Source: Cynocephalus volans (lineage: Eukaryota > Chordata > Mammalia > Dermoptera > Cynocephalidae). From it: 64,000 nucleotides of DNA. The notes beneath the pieces are model-generated. The model saw only the letters and a program-made list of their open reading frames with translations. It did not search any database and was not told the origin of the DNA. The DNA lies in NCBI RefSeq assembly GCF_027409185.1, contig NC_084464.1, forward strand, positions 45,607,095 to 45,671,094, read 5' to 3'. Every line of letters starts with the position of its first letter. Positions within the stretch are counted from its first letter, which is position 1. The position numbers and the translations under genes were made by a program. Below, one piece after another: positions 22,791-34,890 of the stretch.

Positions 22791-25700
22791 GGTGTCCTTG
22801 AAGAGGGGCTCTCAGGGGACCACAGCTGACCCTTCTCAGGAACAGTCCCCTGCACAGGCCTGAGGGTGAGATGAGCACCTGTTGGTGCCTTGGAATAACT
22901 CCCAGTGGCCATGCCACAGACCCTCGGACAAGCCTCCCCATTCAGTGACTGTCCCCCCAAGCATACCACCCTGTGCCAAGCAGGCTGTTGGCACAGGATC
23001 CACAGGGCCCAGAACGATACAGCGGTGGCAGCACACGTCAAAGCTCATTTCACACTCACTCGCAAGCACTAACGGTGACAGATGTTTAGCAAAATGAAAG
23101 CCCATTAATCTGGGTGTCAGATAATCCATTCTTCAATAGTGGGGCCTTCCAGGCAGGGCCCAACAATTCCCACCCCACCCCACCTGGGATTCCCCTCCCT
23201 GCCTCCTTCCCTGTCCTCTAGGCCTCAGCTGTCTCTATGATCACCCTCAGCCAAGGTGGGGCCAGGGGAGACCCAGGATGTCCCTCCCAGGTTTAGGCAT
23301 GGGGGAGGCAGGAAATACTCTTCCCCCCAAATCTGCTGTTCCTGGGCTCCTTCCCCCAGGGTATAGTTGATGTGCCACCTTCTCCAGGAAGCCTTCCCTG
23401 ACCCCCAGCTTTCTCCAACCCCCTTCATTTCTTGCACACAGCCCAGCATTGTGGGATACGGGTCTGGACTTGCTTCCTGAGGTCACAGGGGCCCTGGCCT
23501 CATCTGGCAGTCCCCTGAGGGTAGGGGCCAGATCTTCTTGTTCTCATATTCTTTCCTATCTCCTGCTCCCCTCTCTATAATTGCCTCATGACACTGGATT
23601 TGAAGGCCTTCATTTCCAGCCACCCCACCCTGGGATTCTCACCTTTGGGAGAGGGGCCGGGGAAGCTCTAGGGTCTAAGAGGAGAGCCCCACCCCTCTTT
23701 GGGCCTCAATTTTTCCATTAGTGCAATGGGATTATAGCACCTACCTCACCTAAAGCATGAGGTTACCCCAAGCACAGACTGAGAAGCCACATGAAACTTG
23801 CTTTTGGTGATTGCAGGTGCTGGCCTGAAACTGAGAAGAAGCGACATGGGGGCATGGCCAGCCATGATCTTCCCAAGCCAAGGAGCTGACACTCCTGAAA
23901 GCCCAGCCTCCAGGTTGGGGGCCCCAGGTCAAGCAGGGCTCAACGAGAAAGGAGGCTGGGAGCATAGATAGGCTGTTTCATTTGCCACCGTTCAGGAAAA
24001 TGTCACAGGCCCAGGGGAAATGAGAGCCTGTTCCCTAGCAAGCACATGTCCCTCCAGACACAGATAGACATGCCCCAGTGCTCAGATACAACCCACACTG
24101 TCACCTGTGGCACAGAGCTTCTCTCCCCCTGGGAAAGGGCATGATAAGCCAGGAGGAGGGTGCTGGCTATCTCTCCCTGAGATGGGGCCAGTGGCCTGGG
24201 TGAGATGTGTGGGGGACAGGTTCCAGAGTACCGTGACAGATCCTTGGAGAAAACAATAGAGGGGTGGGAATTGAGAATAGGCTTGTCATCTGGGTCTTCA
24301 ACATTGGAATGGGAGTTCCTGGGACAAGGTGTGCTGCCCTCATTAGATTGGGGGTTCCCTGAGAGCAGGGGCTTTCTCTCTTTTCACACGGGGGATTCTT
24401 GGGTGTAGAGGTTGTGTTCCAGGTCAGATATCTATCTTAGACCCTTTGCTCCCACCTTGTTGATGGGGTAATGTGCAACTGGGCCCACATGGAGTTGGTG
24501 GGACTAGGAGCAGAGCTCCGTCTCTGGGCAAAGTGAGCCCTGTTGTGGACACAGCCCTGTGTTGGGGTCGGAGGCCAGGGTTCCAGATTCCGCTCTGCCC
24601 TGACTCACTGGTGGGATACTGGGCAGCAGAGGGCCCTCCATTACCGCAGGCAGGTTCAGCTTCACGGGCATGCAACCTGTGCCGTCTCAGGGGCCTGTGC
24701 TCAGAAGGGCCTGCGCCTGGTTTAATGCTCTGCTGTCACCGCCTTGAATTCTGAATAATTTTTGAACAAAGGACCCTTCTTTTTCATTTTTGGCCCTGAA
24801 AATGATGAGCCAGCCCTGAACACAGGCATGAACACAGTTCATTGTTTTTCAGCCTAGAAGCCTTTCTACAAAAATACAAGGAGGGGTATAAACAGATTAA
24901 ACTTGAGCAAAAATGTCCCTTACCCCCACCCCAAATCTGCGGGGACCCCTCTCTCTCACTTTGTACCCCAGGGGCTCCTGTAGCCATCTCCCAGATTGGG
25001 AGTCAGGCCCTGTGCACAGCAGAAGCAGGGCTGCCCATCCCGAGTTCCTCTCCTTGCCCCAGGGTGTAGAATTCCCACCCCACCAGTGGAACCTGCCTCT
25101 GCTAGGTGCATGTGGTCACCAGGAGTTAGTAGCAGGTCAACCCTTATCAGAGAAGCAGAGGTCTTCTAGAACTCAGCAGGCACCCCTGAAGGGATGGGCC
25201 CGGGCACCATGAGGGTCTTAAAGGCAAAGTGAGAAGAGGCCTTCAGAATGGAATCTTACCTTCTCTCTCATCCACCCATCTCCCAGCGCCAGTGTCTGAA
25301 TTTCCACCACCTCTGCACCCTGACTTAGGCCCTTGCTACATGCCATCCTCTATCAGGGACCCTGCACTAAACCTCATCAGACACGTGCTCCCCACAGTGG
25401 AGGAGGCTGTCAGACTGGGTTTGATGGGGGAGAGCAGAGGTCACCTGGGGTGGGGCGAGGGGCACAGAACAGAGCAGCTGTGGATGAAGAGGATGAATTT
25501 CCTGTTTTTGTGCTAGGCCCAGTGGGTACAGGGTGCAAGGGGGCCTGGTGGGGGCACTGAGGAGTTCTGCCTGCTTTGTGCTTCTGCCCAGGCCAACCCT
25601 GGTGGGTACTGAGATCCTCGGAGTCTGTACAAACTAGACAAATGAACTTCCCCACACCCTGGCCAGCCTCCACGGCCACATCCTGCCCAAGCCTGGCTGA

Positions 25701-25879
25701 GCAGTAACCCCACATAGTGGAGAAAGCCCGCTCCAATGGCTGAGGATAATTCCAAATGGCTGCGGTGTTAAGCCATGGAAATCCGGGCTAATGCTGGGAA
25801 ATCCATCTGCCTGCTCACCAGAGCGGCACAGACAGCTTCACTCTGCGCCAGCACCTGCACCCTGGGGGAACGACCACGG

Positions 25880-26340
25880 CTGAGCACGTACAAGTGCGTG
25901 TGCACACGCCTGATCACACGCCTGCATTCACACACACCTGAACTCACAGCTGCACAATTGCACCTTACACACACACACCCTGCATGCACCTGGGTGCATG
26001 GACACAGATGCCTTCACACACATCTACACACATTGGCCTGCACATGAGCACTAACGACTGTACTCACACATCTGCACGCCTGTGTGCACATATGCTCCTG
26101 GGCACACATAATCTATACACCCACGCACACACCAGCAGCTACGAACCCCTTGGCACACACACCAGCCCATCTCCCCTCAATCTGCATGCACACATGTGAA
26201 CACACACATACATGTATACACATACCCCCATTGCTGAACATGCACATGCACAAAAAGGTACACCCGTATCTGTACACAAATTTCTGTATCCATACCACAA
26301 CTCCTGACAACAGCCCCACCCTACTAGATCTACACACACA
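25880..26340. repeat. CA-rich degenerate minisatellite
   Basis: About 460 bp of cacacac, gcatgcac, gcacacgcct and cacatctaca variants with irregular spacing. It is rich in alternating purine-pyrimidine steps. Overlapping open frames here are Cys/His/Thr-rich artefacts of the repeat. Confidence 0.75.
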
Positions 26341-27469
26341 CCCAGCAGCCAGGCCTGCAGCTTGCATTGGGGCAGCATTTTGTAGCTCTGGCATGACAGG
26401 GCCCAGAAACAGCCCCAGAATTGCCTGAGCCTCTAAAAAGCCTGGTGGTCTGAACTATAGACCTTCAAAGCTCATCTCCTCCACCGCTCCCCATTTACAA
26501 GCCCAGAGAGGGAGAGGGGTGTGTCCCATGTTCCATGCCACCAGAGGCAAAGCTGGGTTCTACAGTCACACATTGGTGTGAGGTCAGCCTGCTGTGTGAC
26601 CCCAGGCAAGTCCCTAACCCTCTCTGGGACTCTGAAGAGATCATCTCAGAGGATCCTTTCATAATCAGTGCTGAGGGGAGCCTCCTAAAAAAGGAGAAAT
26701 CAGAGGCAGGTGAAGTTGCCTGGAGAGACTGAGGGTATTCAGGGAGGCTGAGGGTGGGGGCTGGGCCCCAGCATCTGGAGGTGGGAGGATCTGATACCCT
26801 GGGATGACAAGGACCACACTGGGGAGCCAAGTGCTGGCAGGCATCCAGAGGGAATTATGGCACAGCAGAGGGAGGGGCTTAACCATCATGCTGAGGAGCT
26901 TAACCATCATGCTGTGGGCCTCCCAGCCATGTACTTTACTCCCCAAGGAGGCGCGGGAAGGGACCTCCTAGTATTGCTGAAGGCAATTTCTCAAGCTGCC
27001 AGCTTTCTAGGGTGTAGAACAGCCCTCCTCGCTGGCAGTGTGGGTCCCATGGACACTGAGGGTTGCAGGGACCTATGCCTACACCTGCCCTCAGCAGAGA
27101 GGACCTCCCACGTGCCTGGTGGGGGCTAGATACCCGGCTCCCAGTACAGGCTGGGTGCTGTGGCTGTTTAGCTCAGGCGTGCAGGGTGGTGTTCCCCTGC
27201 TGAAGCCAGACCTGGTCTCAGATTTCAGGCCACTCACTGCCAGCCCCAGGGTCTGCATCTGGAGCCTCCCAGCCCACAGGACCACCATTGGAAGATATGC
27301 CACAGGCCTCCCTGGGCCAAGTCTAAGAGACTTAGAGTAAGGGACACAGCTCCCGCCCTTAAGGAGCTATTGGAGAAGAGGTAGGCACTAACTAAGGAAG
27401 TCCCAGGGCAGGTAAGGTGCCCCAGAGCTACAGGGGTACAGTATGGGCTGGGGATGAAGGGCCCCTGAG

Positions 27470-27680
27470 TTAGAAAGAGTGGTGTCAAGTCCAGCTGTGC
27501 ACCCTTGGCTGCATGATCCCAGGCAAGTCACTTCACCTCTCTGTGACTCTGTGTCCACATCTGTTAAGTAGAGAAGATGACACCTACCCTTGTCAGCTGC
27601 TGTTGGGGCTAGTGGCTGTTAGGTAAAGTGTCTGGCACACGACAAGCATCCCATCCATTACTGCCTCCGTAGGTGCTCGT
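27470..27680 (+). repeat. MIR SINE
   Basis: Reads tgatcccaggcaagtcactt, cacctctctgtgactctgtg, tccacatctgttaagtagag and gtgtctggcacacgacaagc. Confidence 0.8.
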
Positions 27681-28389
27681 ACCTGGGCTCAGTCGCAGAC
27701 TGATGACTTCCCTGTTATTTCTTCAGCCCAGTACTCTCACCCTTGAACTCCAGACTCGTATATTCAATTGTTGACTCAACAGCTACTCTTAGACGTCTAA
27801 TAGACACCCCAAACTCATCCCCACCACCCTCCTGTGCTCCTTCAGCTCCGATCTCCTTGCCATGTGTAAATTGCTTCTTCACCCCTGTGTCATGTGATTG
27901 TTACACCTGGAAGGACTACAGGGGAAGGATCACGGCCCCAATTCACTGATGAAGAAACTGTGGCCAGAAAAGCCAGCTTGGTTTGCCCAGACCCCACAGT
28001 CAGACATGGAACTCAGACCAGGAGCTGCGGTCCTCAGTCACTGCAATGCCCCTGCCTTCAGTGACTCCCAGTCCTTTAAGATAACCCCACCCCACCCAGT
28101 CATCCAGCTAGTGCCAGGGCTGGGGTATGGACAGAGTCCACAGAACTCTTGGGGTGTGCCAGTTCCTCAGGCCAGGCCAACAGGATGCAGAGGCAGCCCC
28201 TCTGCAGCTCCAGCTGAGCAATGGAGGGGCCCTCAGCTGGCATGGCTGGGACCCAGGTCCCTAGGCCTCCAGGGCAGCTTGGAGCTGGGGACAGAGGGGG
28301 TGAGAACATGATACATTCTGCACTTCAGAGACCCATGGGGATCCTATGAGGGGTGGACCAAAAGGAAAACTGAGTAGGGAGAGAGGTAA

Positions 28390-28745
28390 GGAAAAGAAGA
28401 GTCTAGAAAAGAATGAAGAGTGAAAGGGGTGCAGCACCCCAGGCTACTAGAGGGAGGAATGGGAGGAGAAAGGAGGGCAGAAGGGATGGGAGAGAGGAAG
28501 AGATGGGTGGGAGGGGCAGGGACGGAGAGACAGGGAAAGAGAGATGGAGAAGAGGAGGATGGAAAGAGGGAGGGAAGAGGGGACAAAGGAGGAAGAGGAG
28601 GAAGAAGAGGAAAGGAGAGAGATGAGACAGGGAGAGAGATGAGACAGGGAGAGAGATGAGACAGGGAGAGAGAGAAAACAGGGGGAAGAGGCAGGAAAAG
28701 AGAAAGAGAGGGAGAGAGGAGAGGAAATGCAGAAGCAGAGGGAAA
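28390..28745. repeat. Polypurine/polypyrimidine tract with an 18-bp tandem repeat
   Basis: Almost pure A/G on the plus strand for about 350 bp. At 28615-28672 the unit gagatgagacagggagag repeats about three times in tandem. In GRM4 sense it is a long CU tract. The many overlapping open frames on both strands are low-complexity and not genes. Confidence 0.8.
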
Positions 28746-28899
28746 ACCTGCAGCTGAGAGAAGGCAGGACAAGGTATGAAAGGAGGCATTGCCAGAGCAG
28801 GGTGGGTGGGAGGCCCGCCAGCCTCAGGAGGCTGCCCCTGCTCACTGTCCTCACCCTGCCCGCCGTCCACCATCCACACCCGCCCCGGCCGACACTCAC

Positions 28900-29835
28900 C
28901 TTGTCGGCCGACTGCGAGGTGCCGAAGAAGATGGGGATGAAGGCGAGCCAGACGATGCAGGTGGTGTACATGGTGAAGCCGATGGGCTTGGCCTCGTTGA
29001 AGGTCTCGGGCACACCACGCGTCTTGATGGCATACACGGTGCATGTGACCATGAGCAGCATGCTGTAGCCCAGCAGGCAGATGAGTGACAGGTCCGAGAT
29101 GTCGCACTTGAGCACCCCCCTGGCGAAGCGGGGGTCGAGCGTCCGCTGGTCCTGGAAGTCCACCACCGAGTGGGAAGGGTCCACCACAAACCACACACAG
29201 ATGCCCAGCAGCTGCAGGGAGATGAGGCTGAAGGTGATGGCCAGCTGCGAGGCGGGGCTGATGAAGCGCGGGGCGCTGACCGACCGCTTGCCCTGCTCGA
29301 AGATGCGGTAGATGCGGTTGGTCTTGGTGAGCAGGGCCGCGTAGCTGATGCTCATGCCTAGCCCCAGGAAGATGCGGCGCAGCGAGCAGGTACCGAGGTC
29401 AGGCTCGGCGATCATGAGGAAGGTGGTGGCGTAGCACAAGAAGATGCCCGCCAGCAGCACATAGCTCAGCTCACGGCCCGAAGCCTTGACGATGGGCGTG
29501 TCATTGTAGCGCACAAAGGTGACCACCACGAACAATGTGGCAGCGATGCCCACCACAGCCAGGAAGAGAGGCAGCACGGCCCAGGGCGAGTCCCACTCAA
29601 GCTTGATGATGGGGATGGGCCGGCAGCCTGTGCGGTTCTCTGTGGGCCGCATGTCGTAGGGACATGTCTTACAGGTGTAGCGGTCCACCTGGTACTGGTA
29701 CCCTGTGCAGGGCTCGCAGTGCCAGCAGCAGGGCATGCCCTTCACTGTCTTCTTCCGCTCACCCGGCTGGCAGGGCAGGCTGCAGATGGAGCGGGGCAGC
29801 TGCTGCCCGCTCCCCGGCCAGTGCATCCGCTCTAT
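28900..29835 (-). CDS. GRM4: GRM4 coding exon F (residues 503-814): cysteine-rich domain and TM1-TM6
   Basis: 936-bp exon, exactly 312 codons, phase 0 at both ends. Acceptor tgccag precedes 29835; donor gtgagt starts at 28899. It opens with [20 protein letters not shown] and the cysteine-rich domain, where [18 protein letters not shown] and GC supply the nine conserved cysteines; NRT is a sequon at about 569. The heptahelical part follows: TM1 around [20 protein letters not shown], then the intracellular [19 protein letters not shown]2 and TM3 around [20 protein letters not shown], a loop [15 protein letters not shown]4 and TM5, and TM6 up to [13 protein letters not shown]. In all group III mGlu genes this large exon carries most of the membrane domain. 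It is strongly GC- and CpG-rich compared with its flanks. Two changes against remembered human are D for G in LEWDSPW and V for I in FVVVTF. Confidence 0.98.
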
Positions 29836-32800
29836 CTGGCAATGACAGCACCATAGAGCAGGCCTCAGGATGTGCCACCCAGCACCCTGGATCATCCCAC
29901 TGGGTGGCACCCAGTAGCCCCACACATGAATCATCTAGTGAATTGGCTAAAAGTCCAGCTGCCTGGACCCCACCAGGACTTACTGAATCCAACAGCTGGA
30001 TTTAAACAAGCTCCCCCACATGACTCAGACACTACTGACCTAGGGGGAATCCTGCTCTAATCCAAGACTCTCAAGCCTCATAGGAGAAACTGAGCCCAGA
30101 GAGCAACCCAGAGTCACAGAGAACATCAGTGGCAGAGCAGTGAGAACTCAGGAGTCCTGACTCTCGGCCCCTAAGTCCTTGCTACTCACAGTAGTCCTGA
30201 CCAGCACCAGCAGCATCACCCAGGAGCTTGTTAGAATTGCAAACTTTAGCCCACTCCAGAACTACCAACTCAGAATCTGTATTTCAACAAGATGCCCAGC
30301 TGATTCGTATGCACATAAGAGTGGGAGGTGTGCTGCCCTGTGGCTCAGTCTGTGGGGCCTCCACTGAGCTGCATAAGGAGGTGAGTTCAGCAGACAGCAA
30401 CAAACAAAGGTTTCATCAGAGGACACAATGTGTGCCCAGGGGTTAGCATTTCTTTATATCTTGCTCTAAATTAGTGTGATTCACAGTTACATGTCTCTGA
30501 AGACACAATTGCTGAGCAAAGGATCCATAGGAGTGTTGTCACACCCTACTGAATATGGTATAATATTCTGGAAAGTAAGCGAGAGGCCCAAGAGGGCTAC
30601 AGGTACTGAGCAGAGGGAGCCTGTGTACACTTGGGAGCTGTATTCAAAGCATCTGCTCTAAATAAAGTGGCCTTAGGAAGGGTACATTCCTAGAGAGCAC
30701 CAAGCCTGGCTGGACAGGCGCCACATTCGTGCTGGGTGTCTCTCCAGGAGAAAGTATAACCATTAGATTGGGGACCGTAGAGAGGGCTTCAGAGCTGAGG
30801 AAAGGGGTAGGGTAGAATGGGAGGGGAATCCAAAAATGGCCTCACAGCAAGGTGGGAAGAAACCTCAAGGAAGAATATTGTCCTGTGGCTCTGGGCATTA
30901 CAGGTTATATATCACCCTAGAAGCCAAGGGATACAACAATGTCTAGTGCAACTGTCCTGCAGGAATAACGAGGCAATACAGTCCCTGTGCACTGGAGCTG
31001 TGAGACTTCAGGGGCAAGATCTTCCCCAGAGGACACAGGATGATGGTGGTTGTTCTGGAAAACTCTGTAGCTCCGGTGGAAAGAGCAGTAAATGTGGTCA
31101 ACCCCTGGGGTCATGGTTGCATTGCTAGCTGGCTGTGTGCCTTTGAACAAATGCCTTGACTTCTCTTGGCCTTTGTTTGCTCATCTGAGCCAGTGAAGGC
31201 AGATAGGAGACCACTTTGCCCTTTGTTACTTAGGGTGACTTTCATTTAGAAGTCACAATGGAAATACTTTTTTATATTTCACTAGAACGTCAGCTCCACA
31301 AGGCTCTGTGTTTATTTCCCTGCTGAGTCTCCAGATACCAGCACAGGGTTGGCACGTAGTAGAGGCCAGTAAATCTCCGTGGAATCTATGAACACATAAT
31401 TGTGCCCAGGCAATGAGGTCTAGGGCTCCTGTGATGACAGGCCACCTCACTCCCAGACCCTGGAGGAAGACATGGCCAGGTAGGGTGAGATCTCTTCCTC
31501 TGGCTGCAGAGCCTTGCCTGCTCCAATGATACACTCAAGGAGAAACTGGGGAAGGCGGGATGGTTAAAGTCCAGCCCCACCTCACCTTCTCCCACCACCT
31601 CAACTCCATCCGGGCCTTACAGGCAAGGGTAGCAGAGAATCACGAGGGCAACATGGACGGGGCCAGGATGGGCCACGAAGACAGTTCAGCTGGGTGGAGG
31701 AGCCTTGAATTACTGGGGAGGGGACTTTCAGGGGAGGAGTCTACTGCCACCCCCACACATCCAATCCCTGCCACCCTCAGTTACGACATCTGTAAAATGG
31801 GGATAATAACAGTGTCTGCCTCAGAGAGCTGTCATCCTCACAGTAAGCTAACATGCTTAGAACAGCAGCTGGTACACAGCAGGTGCTCAATAAGTATCAG
31901 CTGCTGCTGCTGCTACTCATAAATTCAGATCCCTGGCCCCCATGCTCTGCCCAGTACACCGAAAGGAGATATGCCACTGTTGTTTGGGTATCGTCCCCAC
32001 CGCCTATTCTGTCTGGCCCTCTCCACACAGCAATCAGAGGACCCTTATTATGGGAGGAGGCTCTGCTTCTGCCATGCTGTGCAGCCTCAGGAAAGTCGCT
32101 TTGCCTCCCCAGGGCTGTGCTTCCTGACATCTTTCCTCTGACTTAGAAGATTGTCAGGTCTAAATGAGATCATGGGCAGAAAGTGCTTTGAAGAGCTCCA
32201 GGGGCTCCTCGCTAGGAGAAATTATTACAAGAGGAGATGGCAGGGACACGATTCAGCTCCCCAGGATCCCGGAACAAGGATGGCTGGGCCCTGGTCTCCC
32301 AAGTCTCTCAGGTCCATCCAAGGGGTCATATTGTGCCCACCCAAGCCCAGCTCACCCCTTCACCCTTGCAAGGCAGAGACCAAGTCCACGGGAATTTCCT
32401 TGGAGAACAAACCACAGGTCCTTTATATCCAAAAACACTACTCTATGTCACAGCTGGGGACACTGAGGGCCAGAGAGGAAAAGTCACCACATCCCCTGGG
32501 ACATTCCCAGGGATGTGTGCTGGGAAAGCATGGTTAGGAGGACCCAGAGGGTTCTAGTGTGGTTTGAAGGGGCTGGAGAACTAACTCTCAGCCCCTACCT
32601 ACCAGCCAGTGACAGAAATCACATTTGACCTGTGTCCTTTGCCTTAAGACTATATCCTCTGTCCAACTACAGCCCTCCCCATTGTCACCTCACTTCGCCA
32701 CACCCACCAAGCCTCTGACCCATTCACAGGTCCATCCAGAGTCTGCCCCCACACCCGACCCCACCAGGGCAACAGACAGGAAGGTCCCAGGCTAAGAGAG

Positions 32801-33047
32801 AGAGCAGGGGCCAGAATGGCCAGCAGAACTCCAGCTGCCCTGTTCTTCCATTTTGGGGTGGGGGCCTCAGAGCCTCTGAGGCCTGGCAGGGGGCCACTGG
32901 GAAGGAAGCCCCAACTTGGCAGCAGCGATCCTGGGGGTCCAGGCTGGTCAGTAGCTGCCTCCACTTTGTCCCCCCTCCCAGTGTTGGGATGGTGTGAGTG
33001 ACTCTCTCTCCACCCACTGCGGGACCCGTCCCTGCCCTCTTGCTTAC
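29836..33047 (-). other. GRM4: GRM4 intron between exons E and F (3.21 kb)
   Basis: Contents: MIR in reverse (30060-30180), a hAT-MITE-like piece at 30185-30312 (agcagcatcacccaggagct, aacaagatgcccagctgatt), MIRs at 31090-31200, 31770-31915 and 32060-32200, an L2 3' end at 31280-31390, and reverse MIR 32440-32530. No gene is seen. Confidence 0.85.
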
Positions 33048-33184
33048 TCTGAGGTGCAGGTGGTCAGTCCAGGAGCCGATGACCTTGTACTCGGCAGAGC
33101 CATTGCGCAGCTGGTACTGGTAGATGTCATAGCGCCCGGGAGCATCTCCATTCTCATTGAAGGTCACGGGGTTCCCTGCAATAC
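33048..33184 (-). CDS. GRM4: GRM4 coding exon E (about residues 457-502)
   Basis: 137-bp exon. Acceptor caacag precedes 33184; donor gtaagc starts at 33047. It completes the split Gly and then reads [40 protein letters not shown] and HLHLR, ending on a whole Arg codon (AGA), so the next exon starts in phase 0. The NGS sequon keeps a glycosylation site at about residue 484, although Gly replaces the Asp I remember in human. This segment closes the Venus-flytrap domain before the cysteine-rich linker. Confidence 0.97.
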
Positions 33185-33411
33185 CTGTTGGGGAGGGTGG
33201 GTGTCTGTGCTAAGACTTGAGGCAGGAGGATTACAAGCTCGGGGCAGAGACATCTCTGGAGAGGCCCCTCCATGGAACATCTTGGGAGGGTTCACTCGTT
33301 GGAAACATCTGAAGAAACCCCATTCCCACTCCATGGAGCCCCAGGACCCCTTCTCCTGTCTACATGGCCCAGGTCATCCAGGGTCGGGCAGTGCCCGCAC
33401 CACACGCCCAC
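33185..33411 (-). other. GRM4: GRM4 intron between exons D and E (227 bp)
   Basis: The shortest intron in the window, with gtgggc donor and caacag acceptor. No repeat is recognised. An antisense open frame spans it and the flanking exons (32994-33920), which I read as chance in GC-rich coding DNA. Confidence 0.9.
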
Positions 33412-33612
33412 CTGAGAAGTTGACACTTCGGATGTACTTAAGCAGCTGGGTGCCATCCACGGGGTCCATGCGTGGGCAGAGCCCCACACGGCCGGAACAC
33501 AGGTCATGGTGCATGGCGTGCAGTGCATGGCCCATGGCGTACACGGCGTCAATCACAAACTGCACCTTCCCCTCCTGCTCATATGCCGAGTCCTGCCCAA
33601 TGCGCTCACGGT
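33412..33612 (-). CDS. GRM4: GRM4 coding exon D (about residues 390-457), end of ligand lobe, K405
   Basis: 201-bp exon. Acceptor ttgcag precedes 33612; donor gtgggc starts at 33411. It begins by completing Asn (A|AC) and ends with the first base of a Gly codon. The protein reads [20 protein letters not shown], then [20 protein letters not shown], then [20 protein letters not shown], then RSVNFSG. K405 in EGKVQF binds the distal carboxylate of glutamate. NFS is an N-glycosylation sequon at about residue 454. Three changes from the remembered human sequence are H for R and S for P in MHHDLCSG, and S for N in RSVNFSG. The following intron is only 227 bp. Confidence 0.97.
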
Positions 33613-34654
33613 CTGCAATGAAACACCCAAGAGGGGTGCCTGTGAGGCCCAGCATCCTCACAGAGGGAGCCAGAGCTCCCCACCCACGACTGGTGCCCAC
33701 AGAGGTGGCAAGTCTGCACACACCAGGTTTCCTGACTCCCTGCCCAGTGCGTGCTCTGTCACCCCAGAAGATGGTCCTGAGGAGGCACCGGGGGAGGCCA
33801 GAGGGAGATGAAGGGGAGGCTCACCACCCCGCCTGCCATTACACCTCTGATGCCTGTCCCCCAAGGCCTCCAAAAGGCCAGAGCAGGCTCCCTTGTCACC
33901 TGTCACCCTCAGAAGGCTGAGGCCCAGTGGGTCTTCCTGTGGCTGTGGTGCCTGCTGCCCTCCCCCAGCCTGGCCTGGGGTAATAGTGGGAGCAGCTGCC
34001 CCTCCCGCAGGCTGGGAAATAGCCAGGACAGGGGCTGTGTCTGTCAATCAGGGTAATGGTGTCCCTAAAGCAGCTTCACCCATGGGCAGAAACTCCAGCC
34101 AGAGAACGCTGCCCTAATCCCAGGGTAGAGGTGGAAAAACTGAGGCCCAGAGAGGCTGAGAGACTGGACTCCTGATGCCCTTAATGGTTTCCAGTCACCA
34201 CAGACACCAGAGGTCACCATTATCCTCACCCCCTCCTCCCCTACCTCAGTGACAATCCCCCCCAGTAGCCAGGGTAACTCACCCCCACCACCACCTCACT
34301 GCAAACCACAGCAGCTCCCCAGGGCACTGTGGCCTTGGGTATGTGACCTCCCACCCTAGTCTCCTCCCCTATGTGCCCACCTAACCTCTCTGCTGTGGGG
34401 CCCTGTGCACACTCCTTGGCTGCCAGAGGCCTCGTTGTCCTCATCATTAAAAGGGGATCATAATTCTGCTTCACAGAGTTGCGATAAGGTACAGAAAATA
34501 CTTGGCACGTAGTAGGTAACTAATCCACGTTATTACATGTGCTCAGTGGTCAGATGGGGGGTTCTGAGGTGTCTTCAGAGGTCCTTGGGCTGGGGCAGGC
34601 CTGGAAAGCTTTGTGGAGGAGGAGGTGGTTCCTGGCTGGGCCCTGGGTAATAAT

Positions 34655-34890
34655 AATATTAAATAACAATGGCTGCTAACTTCTATTGAGCACCTGCTAT
34701 GTGCCAGGCACCATGCTAAACTCTTTATGTATACTAACTCACTGAATTCTCACAACTGTGCTAAAAAGTGAGTAATTACCCCCATTATACAGATGAAGAA
34801 ACCGAGGCACAGAAAAGCTCAGTAGCATTCCCGGATCATGCAGAGCTGGATCTGAACCCAGGCACTCCAGCTTCCAGCCTGTGCACCACG
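34655..34890 (-). repeat. MIR SINE (MIRb/MIR3-like)
   Basis: Reverse-orientation order: attgagcacctgctatgtgc, caggcaccatgctaaactct, acccccattatacagatgaa, gaaaccgaggcacagaaaag and gctggatctgaacccaggca. Confidence 0.85.

Larger units (their letters stand above)
22411..28899 (-). other. GRM4: GRM4 intron between exons F and G (6.49 kb)
   Basis: Contents: MIR 22540-22790, a possible regulatory island 22985-23140, an L2 piece 23370-23560, MIR 23690-23760, a SOX-motif-bearing island 24720-24900, a CA-rich minisatellite 25880-26340, MIRs at 26550-26680, 27470-27680 and (reverse) 27930-28040, and a 350-bp purine-rich (sense: pyrimidine-rich) tract at 28390-28745, beginning about 155 nt past the exon F donor. 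No gene is seen. Confidence 0.85.

Noticed and set aside
28447..28899. Open frame continuing from exon F into the intron
   Set aside because: A perfect gtgagt donor lies at the exon end and exon G continues the receptor in frame. The extension is low-complexity S/L/P translated from a CT tract. Kept only as a retained-intron question.
32994..33920. 308-codon plus-strand open frame
   Set aside because: It is antisense to exons D and E and the GC-rich introns around them. Codon content mirrors the real exons and no start context, splice site or domain supports it.
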